A DNA stretch of 64,000 nucleotides from Symsagittifera roscoffensis (lineage: Eukaryota > Xenacoelomorpha > Acoela > Convolutidae): positions 17,425,872 through 17,489,871 of the forward strand of contig NC_087068.1 of NCBI RefSeq assembly GCF_963678635.1. The letters run 5' to 3'. The notes under the pieces were generated by a model, which was not told the DNA's origin, did not search any database, and saw only the letters and a program-made list of their open reading frames with translations. Every line of letters starts with the position of its first letter. Positions within the stretch are counted from its first letter, which is position 1. Positions 36,901 through 45,300 of this stretch are shown here, one piece after another. A program made the translations under genes and the position numbers.

Positions 36901-39023
36901 TGATTCTGGTCCTTGACCGCTTCCCAGAACAAGGGACAATCCATTCTGAAGTGCCCCTCCTGGTTACAGAAGAAGCATCTGGCGCCTATCTTGATGATTA
37001 AGCCGTTATAGTACTCGTGTTCCTCCATCTGGCTCATATCCTCTTCATCCGGTGCATAACCTAGGCTCTTCATGCCTTGTTTGTACGTTGTGCAGTCAGC
37101 CACATGATGATCCGCTGACCCGCAGTTCGCGCATGATCTGCGCTTGTCCATATCATCTCTAGGTTTGTACCATGATGACCTCTGGGGTTGGCTTCCCCCT
37201 TGCGTGTTCCTGTTTTCGGAATATGAGTACTTCTTAGGTTTCATCAGCATGTATTCTCTTGATTTCTGTCTCATTTCTTCTGGGGTGGGTGCGCTGTCCT
37301 TCGACAATGTGTAGTATGTTGCTAACATTGTCCTTAAGTCATCACTTTTCACCCCATCGATGAACTTCGAGGCAATGCTAAAGTTCCGTCTATTTGTCGA
37401 CTCCTCTGGGTCACTCCTCCTTCTCAAGCTCTCGAGGTCATCTAGGAACCGATCTATTGACTCGTCGTCCCTCTGCCTTCTCTTTTCAAATCGCATCATC
37501 GCTTGGTGACCCTTCATGCCTGACCCGAACCGATTCAGCAATATCTCGAAGATCTTGTCCGCGGTGTCGCGTTCTTCCTCCTTCTTTGCGACCACGCATT
37601 TTAATGCCGTTCCTTCCAAGTTGCTCAGTATGGCTGTACATGCTTGTCTTTCGTCACTCAAGTTGTCTTGTTCTAGATGTAATCTCATCACTTCCACCCA
37701 AGTGTCAATGCATCCATCGGAGTCGTCCTTGAATTCTTTTGGCTTCTTGAATGTCTTTCTTGATTTTCCCTCTCTCCTGTCGCTCGAGTCAGTGTTCCTC
37801 GTGGCGAAGGCCTCTAGAGTCCTGTTCATCATCTCCCAAGTGCTGGCCCATGTCATAGCATCCGGTCCTGTGTTGCTGTTAGCTGTTGAATCTCCCGGAG
37901 CAGTCGTTGTATTCGACGTTCCATTCTTCATTATTGTTTTCGCAGCTGTTGGTGCTATGCTTATCGCATCCCTGGTTAAGGGCAACGGTGTCGATTGCCG
38001 TTTGTTCCTTTGTGGTTCTACAAAGTCAACTCTGGTGCTTTGCGTACGATCCGCTGCCGGTCTTTCTTGTGGAGTAGAACCTCTCAAGATTGCATCCAAC
38101 TTCGCCTGTATTGCACACGAACTCTCGGCTTGACTCTTGCTCATTGTGTCCATTCTCCTTTCCAGGCTCCCTAATTGGCTGTTGACATCATCATATCGGT
38201 TCTTCAACTGTTGCATGTCTGTTTTGATGTTCTTTTCTCGTTCTTCGTTGGTGGCTTCTACCTTATCTGACATTTCCTTGAGTCTCTCCTCTGTTGCCTT
38301 AGCTAGGTTAAAATAACTGTCTAGATACTCGTGCTTGTTGTATCTTATCTCCTTTTTTATCACCTCTCTGTCTTCTTCACTGTTCTTAAGTCTTTTGTCG
38401 ATCTGATTTAATTTCGCCAACAAGTCGCCCAGCTCAATGGTAGTCTCTTCATGGTCAGCCGTGAGTTTCTCTTCGGCCGTAGCCTCTGCTTTAGCTTGTT
38501 CCTCATTCTGGCCGGTTTCTGTCGTTTTCGTGCTCACTGTACCAAATGTTCGTGCTCTTTCTGCTTTTGGTTCTTCAGTCACGTTTTCTTTCGTTTTTAT
38601 TCCGAACATTATTCCCAATTTTTCCGTAAAAGATGTCCTCTTTACTTGAGAGTCTTCTTTCACCGTTTCTTCGGTGTTGCCTATTGCATCTTCCGCGTCA
38701 TCTATCGGTGAGAACTCTATGGGTTTCTGGTTCGGTTCCTCTGCATTGGGCATTGGAGTTGACTCTGTCGCCATCTTCCTTGTTTCATCCACACTTTGAT
38801 CGGGTGTCTCTAGATCAATCTCGATGGTGGGTTCTACTCGCTCCCCTTCCGTGTCCTCTTTCGCCCTGTTCTCCGCTGTACTCCTTGTGCTGACCATGTT
38901 AACTGAAAAGTTCGTCTTCGTTATCTTTGGGCCCGTTGATGTCGTTCCGCGCAGCGATGAATTATATTTCGTGTTTGATCCACTTGACCTTTTTTCGAGC
39001 ACCGGTACCCTACTCCGCCTCAT
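30786..39023 (-). CDS. gag-pol: Gag-Pol polyprotein of element 2, uninterrupted
   Basis: 2745 codons from the ATG at 39023. Approximate residues: charged N-terminus with coiled coil (190-310); Gag capsid region (435-600, GCIDTWVEVMRLHLEQDNL); two CX2CX4HX4C knuckles (CANCGSADHHVADC ~628, CFFCNQEGHFRMDC ~684); aspartic protease LLDTGAVLSV (~990); reverse transcriptase (1340-1530) with YVDD at ~1477; RNase H LDTDAS (~1624); linker with LSGE motifs; integrase finger HDQMGHQGID (~2170); DDE core as QIDHQ, SDNG and VERQ (~2230, 2290, 2328); WRGPF motif (~2468); and an acidic tail. The frame closes at TGA just before the macro domain. Unlike element 1, gag and pol are fused with no stop, so any Gag:Pol ratio control would have to be post-translational. 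Confidence 0.95.
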   Translation of the reverse strand: MRRSRVPVLEKRSSGSNTKYNSSLRGTTSTGPKITKTNFSVNMVSTRSTAENRAKEDTEGERVEPTIEIDLETPDQSVDETRKMATESTPMPNAEEPNQKPIEFSPIDDAEDAIGNTEETVKEDSQVKRTSFTEKLGIMFGIKTKENVTEEPKAERARTFGTVSTKTTETGQNEEQAKAEATAEEKLTADHEETTIELGDLLAKLNQIDKRLKNSEEDREVIKKEIRYNKHEYLDSYFNLAKATEERLKEMSDKVEATNEEREKNIKTDMQQLKNRYDDVNSQLGSLERRMDTMSKSQAESSCAIQAKLDAILRGSTPQERPAADRTQSTRVDFVEPQRNKRQSTPLPLTRDAISIAPTAAKTIMKNGTSNTTTAPGDSTANSNTGPDAMTWASTWEMMNRTLEAFATRNTDSSDRREGKSRKTFKKPKEFKDDSDGCIDTWVEVMRLHLEQDNLSDERQACTAILSNLEGTALKCVVAKKEEERDTADKIFEILLNRFGSGMKGHQAMMRFEKRRQRDDESIDRFLDDLESLRRRSDPEESTNRRNFSIASKFIDGVKSDDLRTMLATYYTLSKDSAPTPEEMRQKSREYMLMKPKKYSYSENRNTQGGSQPQRSSWYKPRDDMDKRRSCANCGSADHHVADCTTYKQGMKSLGYAPDEEDMSQMEEHEYYNGLIIKIGARCFFCNQEGHFRMDCPLFWEAVKDQNHPKHKLALAAVQNQRNRQNEFESRNLGAPNTELPTKTVKAVTHVSGALESAAGSSLEINYEKAATEAIAKVKQDLAAKEIEQRLKLEIERQNFNGALTGSNSIPEARTGSMKTGNCNTVKMVTGKPFGISKIGARIMSIITVGGHEVTRNLSEPSDQTIMHIDVYADYLSGISPQTTSRALRALLTRGGSKSVRVDNRYTEAYGPHEFMLNIDGINIYTKTMITCDEDLIGQIYVGKEELKVRSIGHCAMLEEDAMHIGTEADVTGHVLDINGKKTQLRGLLDTGAVLSVIPIETWEKMGFDKGDLIDSRIRLSAANKGALRVLGRTPIIALNLGERNLWMSFIVVENLDESDQFILGRDFIRNFDVTIDLNNAMFRIRNPDRRYAIKPVNLIMANENKAPVFLSRRVRLKANEAAIVSLRMKNYNELSDNKQVCIVPNPNSQSAAVLGRSFSITKSGLCVSVLLNTLDIPITIQRGRKLGYALPVKTRYETIENSKQNEVVDCPNHRDKICILRRLQRIKDSSGLIKSLKSETDDGLSSCSNFPERPTLDEMQIDKPVLPEIEHLRGKLKDEQLEAIKDVLERNEEVFSRHKADIGCCNFVEHEIELEENAVPHREGARRMTPHKSDACRKEIETLLEYDMIEPSKSPWACGVVMAKKKGDQLRFCCDFRYLNSVTVKDAYPIPRIDESLSKLGDAKFFTTLDLGSAFWQVPLRKQDRDKTGFACELGLFQWKRMPFGLCNATATFQRLMAHALIGVTKKYGNLVMCYVDDVVIATPTLEDHIERLDEVFACMKRSGLKCKPSKCEILKDSIKYLGRMVDKHGIRPDPDAVEAVLTWKSPKTEHQLMSFLGFANYYREFIKGYVDKVYPMQQLMRHKGKKFTWNNAAEESFQRIKKELCEAPVLGMPTEKGMYVLDTDASVVAISGILHQEQEWNGKTVLRPIAYGSKVLSDTEMKYGAPKAEMFAVVTFVEKYRAYLGSEPFKLRVDNRALSWLKTYSMDQSYIGRWIVRLDGYNMIIEHRTRDKHQNADSLSKKTEFYERQQQREADRPEIKDGFSFMDKETYDSLPLTRWLDKSGKPIEDHPELPKEPLEKTILKRSRGIPVGIMLKSKIVRETLKAKGYDLIQVEEGTVRIDEDLIRLLEKLSDDKPVIQGKGQEAPELTILRREETVNNTDVSKGSITDSREVVRSLVEKIPEKILEQTKVKDKKVTFREEVEHLGLDQESGEWSRFMEKDETGEGKLSGEREEWDEDSDESSEDQDSLCMILAEEKIRQHDRELQTDPSSGTYNLEIQEVRGGEELEKIAVSRKPLRELSCNSNVRTNLVPEDDMKIVKRMICVKLSDDIHNPGEMNGQIMALKEHVKARYRLSDLIRAQKNDKMTSNLSKWIHSGAKEKGELEEDSYKILSQFYKEKRDLLYHTAEGVVACKRRDEEKILHKHNLIILPQLYQTEVLFRSHDQMGHQGIDKVQQRILHRFDWPGMRKACERWVNACLACLQVKDPRKMKFPLKSVESSEFNEVVQIDHQKICMTESGYNQILVIIDHFTKLAEAVPCQTASAEETCDHLITHWISRYGCPMTFQSDNGKAFVGDLTKELMKRSHIAQAHSTTYHPQTNGLVERQNRTLVNMLRVYCSRYMTDWDKYLPQVVGAYNSTQHSTTGISPFMMLTGRERAMPLTFFYPEYEGKRTSPQAYVKEAIKRQQELNELCRRNTAQAQMRQRKKYDEKILRAKPYEVGQYVWVFQNVIPPKGTKKLLKKWRGPFMITEVHQQGRFYRLSTGRAAHYENLKPHIPSPEDWCLPKDMEGLEYLVVEPACEVNEKGTREKNDGNENLSLDDNEKIEVESDAGSFVEEDWNDPEQNEVPKWMEPDRPTPPETRTGNRKRTGMRYNRYGDDFLIDKIQPDKLGDELLSAGELEAEEEWQVIDDGGHYPQDDYSTPELETDLEQSEIERRENSNLRILEWMRDVKDESREGQSIQQIDVSAANYMKTEDPLFGWTATDRPLDIPKDNSDPTTSTGTSINIFVRGVGVGLTHTQKI
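30815..30830 (-). promoter_or_regulatory. Candidate central polypurine tract of element 2
   Basis: GTCCGGGGAGTGGGGG on the sense strand, inside the 40-nt block identical to element 1 (30799-30838). It shares GTCCGGGGAGT with the 3' PPT. It lies about 11.5 kb from the 5' end of a 22.86-kb element, that is at the midpoint, as central PPTs do in lentiviruses and Ty1. Confidence 0.55.
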
Positions 39024-39312
39024 TATTTCTATTTACAACTGCTTTTATTTACAATTTTATTATATACACGATTCTATTCTAAGGGTAAAAAAAAAAAAAA
39101 ATATTTTTTGTGGTAACAAATTCTGTACAACGTGTTAAAAACCTTATCCAATTCTCTTTCTAAAACCTCCGAAAAATTTTCCTTAATTTGGTCTTAACCC
39201 TACCTATTTCGATTTGTCTTATTCTGTCTTAAAACGCACTTGTTGTAATTTGACTTCAATTTCTATACCGTCCCAAGACTATTCGTCACTATCACAGTAC
39301 TCTCCGTTAGTG

Positions 39313-39940
39313 TCCTAAGACCCTTGTACCAAGACCACTGTTCCAAGACTAGTGTCCCAAGACTACTGTCCCAAGACCAGTGTCCCAAGGCTAGTGTCCC
39401 AAGACTACTGTCCCAAGGGTAGTGTCCCAAGACCAGTGTCCCAAGACTACTGTCCCAAGACTAGTGTCCCAAGGCTAGTGTCCCAAGACTACTGTCCCAA
39501 GACTAGTGTCCCAAGGGTAGTGTCCCAAGACCAGTGTCCCAAGGCTGGTATCCCAAGACTAGTGTCCCAAGACTAGTGTCCCAAGACCACTGTCCCAAGA
39601 CTGTCCCAAGACCACTGTCCCAAGACCCTGTCCCAAGACCACTGTCCCAAGACCACTGTCCCAAGACCCTGTCCCAAGACCCTGTCCCAAGACCCTGTCC
39701 CAAGACCCTGTCCCAAGACCACTGTCCCAAGACCACTGTCCCAAGACCCTGTCCCAAGACCACTGTCCCAAGACCCTGTCCCAAGACCCTGTCCCAAGAC
39801 CACTGTCCCAAGACCACTGTCCCAAGACCCTGTCCCAAGACCACTGTCCCAAGACCACTGTCCCAAGACCCTGTCCCAAGACCACTGTCCCAAGACCCTG
39901 TCCCAAGACCACTGTCCCAAGACCGCTCTGTCCCAAGACT
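39313..39940. repeat. 13/14-bp satellite in the leader of element 2
   Basis: About 45 head-to-tail units of CCCAAGACCACTGT (14 bp) and CCCAAGACCCTGT (13 bp). The first third (to about 39590) favours ACTAGTGT and ACTACTGT variants, the rest ACCACTGT and ACCCTGT. In the element RNA it reads ACAGUGGUCUUGGG. It lies about 0.3 kb upstream of the gag ATG. Confidence 0.95.
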
Positions 39941-40787
39941 TCTTCGGTCTTGTCCCAATACTCGTCACGGAGTGTCTTCCTCGTTGTAGGGTCTTCTTGA
40001 ACCACCGTACCTTGTACCACCACTCAAGCTCTAGTAAAATTTTCCCAAAAACCCTCTCTTAAAAGCCAAATGCTGACCCCCCTCTTCTTTTTGGTTGTTT
40101 CTATTTCAATGTAGGTGCGCAGGTATCTTGTGATCACCTGTTCGTATAAAACCAAACACAAATCCTCAATAAAATGCAACAAAAAATTTTAAGTAAGAAA
40201 AATAATAAAAACAGAAAAATGAGCCCACCTAAAATTTAAAGGTGACCAATGTCTACCTTTCGTCTAAAAAAATTGTCTGGTACCTAATTGCCACGCGTTT
40301 TCCTCCCCCCACTAGTGATCTTATGGGGTATCACAAAAGCTGTCTATATCCGGTCCCCCCTACCAAACCAACCAGCGTACCAGCCTTAACTCGAGTTGGA
40401 TTTTGGATCTCCACCTGATATTACCAACGCGTGTTAATTTCTAATGTAACTAAGTCAACGATGTCGACTAATTAGTTACTCTAATTTCCCCCTTTTTGCA
40501 ATTTACAACCGCCAACCTCTAGCCTAACCAGTCCCCCTTCTAACCTCCCCCCTTTCTAGCCCCCCTTCTTAAGCCTAAAAATTACTTTAAGCGCCGGGTG
40601 CTAAACCTCTCAAGAGAAAACCGTAGACCTGTTTCCAGGCCTGCTCAAGTAAAAACGTTCCTCAAAACTGGGGGATTTCGCTTATCCAATTTTACACTTA
40701 TTTCCTATAATGTAATGTGGATTCTAACGATACCCGTTCTGCCCAACTCGAGAACTCGAGAATTGCCAAATCCTTCTTGGCTGCTTT

Positions 40788-40985
40788 CCCACTCGACTGG
40801 TCACCTGTTCCAGTCCAGTCTCCTATTGGTTCAGCCAAGTGTCCCTGAACCACTTTCCCACTCGGCTGGTCACCTCTTCCAGTCAAGTCTCCTATTGGTT
40901 CAGCTCAAGTGTCCCTGAACCACTTTCCCACTCGGCTGGTCACCTCTTCCAGTCAAGTCTCCTATTGGTCCAGCTAAGTTCCAAG
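40788..40985. repeat. Three ~70-bp tandem repeats in the leader of element 2
   Basis: Units starting near 40788, 40857 and 40927 share CCCACTCGGCTGGTCACCTC and TCTCCTATTGGTTCAGC segments with a few substitutions. The third unit is truncated at its end. They contain CTATTGGT, an inverted-CCAAT-like box on the strand opposite to the element RNA. Confidence 0.9.
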
Positions 40986-41438
40986 CTATCTGAAAACCCT
41001 TGACAACGCCCCACTTCGGGCACTTTATTCAGTTTACTGGTTTAAATTGCTAGGTTGATCGAAACGATCGAACTTGTAAAACAGTATGGGTATACTATTT
41101 AATTAATATAAAGGTTTGATCCAACTAATCTGGTGTCAAAGTCACTGTCTTTTTTCGTTTTCTGGTTTTTGTTCCTTTTTCTATTCTTTTTTGGTTTTTG
41201 TTTTGCTTTTTGTCTTTTTGCTCGTGTTTTTGTCCCCCTAGTTGCCCCCCTTTACTCGGTTAGCTAAGCCTCGTTCGGAGAGCGTACCAGGAAATTTTCT
41301 CGAGTTTTCTTAAAAAGCTATCACGGTATAACCGGAAGGTTTGCACGTTCCTGTCGAACCGTACCGCCGGTACTCTAGAATGGGCAATCAGCCCGAAGCT
41401 GTCTCAAGTGGGTTCGACTCCGTAGTCTTGATGTCGTA

Positions 41439-41455
41439 AACACCCAGGAGCGCCA
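41439..41455 (-). promoter_or_regulatory. Primer-binding site (PBS) of element 2
   Basis: TGGCGCTCCTGGGTGTT on the minus strand, 11 nt inside the 5' LTR and identical to the PBS of element 1. Both families therefore appear to use the same tRNA primer, although their LTRs differ in most of their sequence. Confidence 0.75.
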
Positions 41456-41466
41456 TAAAAACACTA

Positions 41467-42351
41467 TGTAACATTCGTCTACTACAGTCACACATGAGGC
41501 TTAAGAAAAATAGGCCCTATAACCACTGGCTCAAGGGTCAGGGACACTATCTCTTGTGTTTTTCTACCTCAAGAACGGTCGGAGCCAGTTCGGTTCGCTT
41601 GTGACATGAGACTACGACCCGTTACAGCTTAAAGGCTACTACTAAAATATCCCCCCACTCTAGAATTAGAAACGTCCCCATACTTAGGTCTCTAGATACC
41701 CAAAATACATGAACGCCGTTAAAAACCGGGTTGGAACAATCCGTTAGGTTACTTTTTATTAGACAGTGTAACTTTGATCCATTTCAGATGGATCAACCTA
41801 AAACTCGCCTTACCTCAACATAACAATTGTAAAACACACTCTAGAAATTTAAATTAAGGACTCACATGTTGATGCGCTCAAGCACAGGAAGTAATTAAAT
41901 GGGTGAGCAACTCTAGAATTAACTAAGGTAACTAGATAAATTCAATGTTTATCAGTTTGAATGGTAAGGGTAAGTTTGAACTCAAGAACGAAGTTTTATG
42001 TGGACCATTGGGACACTCAAGCTGTCCACCTTTCCGTCGAAGGTTCACTCTGGTCCAGTTCGAATAATTACTCTCTCGGGAATACTCTGTCTTCTATTTC
42101 AGATAGGACAGCTCTACTCTTGTTCACTATGATGGAAATTGCGAATAGCAATTTCCCACTCGTTTTTATCTGACAACTTTCCCGCAATTGTTCTAAAATT
42201 GTTCTCCTTTCTTTTTCTGATTTTCAGTTATCGCGAGAAAATCGTGCATGACATGTTCCATTCGAAATTTTGAAAAATTAAATTTCACTACAAAATCAAG
42301 TGTTTTCTGCTCTTCTCAAGGTCAAACTTCCAAATATGACCGACTGGCACA
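41467..42351 (-). mobile_element. 5' LTR of element 2 (885 bp)
   Basis: Same length as the 3' LTR at a constant offset of 21,973 bp, and no differences were seen on reading both. On the minus strand it starts at 42351 and would carry the promoter, although I see no convincing TATA box. A minus-strand AATAAA lies at 41755-41760. Confidence 0.93.
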
Positions 42352-45300
42352 TGCAACAAGAAGAATTGCTGTAGGACTGAAGGACGCACCCCTGAAGCTG
42401 AAAGGATAAAACTAATTGGACATAATCAGCAGAATTCTATGGTGCTGACAATAGGAGAGACTAAAATAGTCAAGGATAGTAGATGCAGCAGGATACTGAA
42501 GTGTTTGTCGGAAAATTTAACGCAAAAGCCAAGATGAAACGTTGAAAGTGAATTGTTGATGAATGGTAAAAATCGAGGTTTGATTGACTTTGGGAAACTG
42601 TGGGAAGCCAATTCGGACCGTCTGCTTGAATCTTGTAGGTTACCGTGAATTGAGTTTGACATTCCAGATCTTTGGATTGTCTTGAATGCTCGTTTGGAGT
42701 TGAAATACTGTGTAGAGACTGGCAACTAGAAGATTAGTAAATGGGAGATCATTAGAAACTGATAAAATTAGGATCAAAAGCTTGACCAGTCCTGGAGAAA
42801 ATGGCTTGCGTACTTTTTTAACCAATAGATAGGAACGCAAGCTAACTTATCCTTTCTGATCGCAAATCTCTTTGCGAATAATAGTGGTCAGAGTTTGTTC
42901 AGCTGGTGTTTGACATGACCATGAAAAATGATGTTTAAGATCATAAGACGAGTAAACCAACAGCCACGTAGCAGTTGGTAATTGAGTAGACTGTCTTTCT
43001 TAGTGTAAATCAGAGTGGTTTATTCATTGCACGAAGAAGAGATGCGATGTTTGTCCTGAGTTATATAGTCAGGGGTTTGAATGAGTAGGCTACAGCCATA
43101 GAAAAAGGAAATTGAGAGTTACATGAGTAAACTTAAACGATTTACCCAATATATCTAAAAAGAGCTTCCTGTCACAAATAGGAAGACGAGAAAAAGTAAA
43201 AGATTCGCGGTTAAGAAGATGGAAAATAACTTGACCTCAACGAGCTTCTTCAGTTATTAAAAATGCCTAACATAGTTCTTTCCTATCCATTTTGGTGGGA
43301 TGTGGGTACAATGAGAGCTATTTGCTAGGCAAGTATTACAGAATTTAGCCATTAAGAGTCAATGAACGTAGTTTCAAGTTTTTTTTTCAGGAAGAGTCAT
43401 AATAATTGTTCACGCTCAAATTTGATTTTTCCCGAAAAAACTTTGCTCAAAGGATGACTGAAATTTTGGCCATCTCTACTTTCGCCTACGAAAAGAAAGA
43501 TGGAGAAAAGACAGTTTTGAAGTATTTAAAAAAAAAAAAATTTCTGCTCTTTGTTCGGCTGTAAAGTTTCCATCTTATAATATATCGGCTTACAGGCTTT
43601 TTTGAGAAGTTTGAGGAGAAAGTTTTTTTTCAAGACAAATTGAGGATAATTTCTGGTTGATTAATTTTTTCGATTTTGTTTCTACGGTTTTCATCTTTAT
43701 TTTTGTCGGTTAGCTTGTCCTGCTCTGTATGGGTTTTATCACATGAAGCGAAATAGTTCGCGTTGCCCCTCTTGGTTAAATTTTGTAATTCCTGTCCTGA
43801 TATTTATGCAAATTTTTACACAAATGAAGCGTAGTGTTTTATTACGAAGATTTTTACCTTAGTCGCAAAGACAAGTGCTCTTTTGCTTGCACGTTTGGTT
43901 TATATCAATTTAGAAGCTTATGCTGCTTCCTTAGTTTTGGCTAGTGTTAGGTTCTATTTGAAAAAACAAACAGGTAATATGAAAATGAATGGGATTCGTT
44001 ATTTTATATATTTTTTGCGACGCTCTGTAAAATTTTTGTACTTTACACAAATTTCAATTTTGTTCAAAAACTACTGTTCTGATTTTCAAAAAAAATAGTA
44101 CAAATGGAAAAATCGGCCGCTCTTCTATTTGCCTATATATTTCGCTAGTCCCTTTTTTTGCCCCACGTTCTGCGGCATTTAAATGTTTCAGTAGGGGGGT
44201 TTTTGACCTAATTGTTTTCAATTTTCTCAAATATTAAAAGCACAAATCCGAGATGAAAGTTTCAATCAGAAGAGCAAATCTTGGCACTTTTTTCCTTCTC
44301 AAGCGGCTTTTCCCTAAATTCGGTAGAAAAAAGTTGGGGCCGCAAACATACCCATTTTTTGACATTTTGGTTAATTTAATTTTTTTTTCGAACACTAACA
44401 TGCGAAATTGTAGATTAAGGATTCAACCGAAAGCAAAAAAACCAGTTGTGTGACTTTTTGCGCAAAAGTTTATGCCTTACGTTTTGTAAAAAAATGAATA
44501 TCATTAGAAAAGGTCCAATTTTTAAAGTGTTGCCGGTTTTTTGAAAACTTTTTCCCCCAAAACTAACCTGCCGATTTTGAGGTTGATAGTTTATCAAACT
44601 GACATGATGCTTAGATTTTGCCTGCAAAATCTCTTACACCTTACTTGTTCGTAGAAAAGCCGATAAAGACTTTTTTGAAGTTTTTACGGTTTTTCTTTGT
44701 TCCGAAATTTTATCACTTTTCTCAAACTACTAGCTACATCTGATACCAAGGGTTTAGTCTAAAATTTAGGGTGTGAAAATTTCCCCTGCATAAAAGGTTT
44801 TTCCCATGCTTTAGTAGAGAAAAGTTTTATGGATTTAGGAAATATCAAATTTTGAATGTTTGATAATTTTTTGGAATATTTTTCAATGTTTCGAAAACTA
44901 CCCAGCCAAATCTGAAAGAAAGATATTACTTGAAAGAGATAGTAGTAGTTTGGTTCTTCAAATAAGCGGCTAATCCCCTACTTACGCAGAGAAATCACTG
45001 GGTTTTGTGTAAAGTCCTTTTTTAAAATTATTAAAATTGCGCATTTCGGTATTAGTACAAAATCATAAAAAATAATTTAAAAGGCGCATTCAGCATTAGC
45101 TGGGCCATTATTTCGCTTCCAAGCAACCGTGGAGCAGATGACAGGACGTGAGACTTGAAATCAATAGGTCAGAGATTTTTATCCGGAACATTGAAATAAA
45201 TATTTTTTGGTCGAATTTTTGCTACATAGTATTGGCAATTAAATAGAAACTGTAGCTGCTTTATTGGTGGCTAATAATAGTAAAATTACAAGCGACCCTA

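Larger units (their letters stand above)
39024..41438 (-). other. Long 5' leader of element 2
   Basis: 2.4 kb between PBS and gag ATG, containing a 13/14-bp satellite (39313-39940) and three ~70-bp repeats (40788-40985). The intervening 40.0-40.8 kb shows C-rich patches but no ORF that I accept. The ORFs of ~130-150 codons here are repeat artefacts, open in several frames because the unit length is not a multiple of three. Confidence 0.7.
19494..42351 (-). mobile_element. Element 2: complete 22.9-kb Ty3/gypsy-type LTR retrotransposon with macro and SGNH cargo
   Basis: It is bounded by two 885-bp LTRs (19494-20378 and 41467-42351) that I find identical by eye, which implies a recent insertion. 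On the minus strand the order is LTR, PBS, leader with satellite, gag-pol, macro-like domain, spacer, SGNH ORF, large unknown ORF, PPT, LTR. The flanks share only TGC (19491-19493 and 42352-42354). A 3-bp duplication would be short for this group, so the duplication is uncertain. Two coding junctions (pol/macro and SGNH/large ORF) each need a -1 step. The interior is clearly more GC-rich than the host DNA to its right. Confidence 0.93.

Noticed and set aside
39313..39940. CRISPR-like array
   Set aside because: Units are contiguous with no unique spacers, and the context is an animal retrotransposon.
39503..40023. Minus- and plus-strand ORFs of 130-155 codons in the leader of element 2
   Set aside because: They are translations of the 13/14-bp satellite, open in several frames at once.
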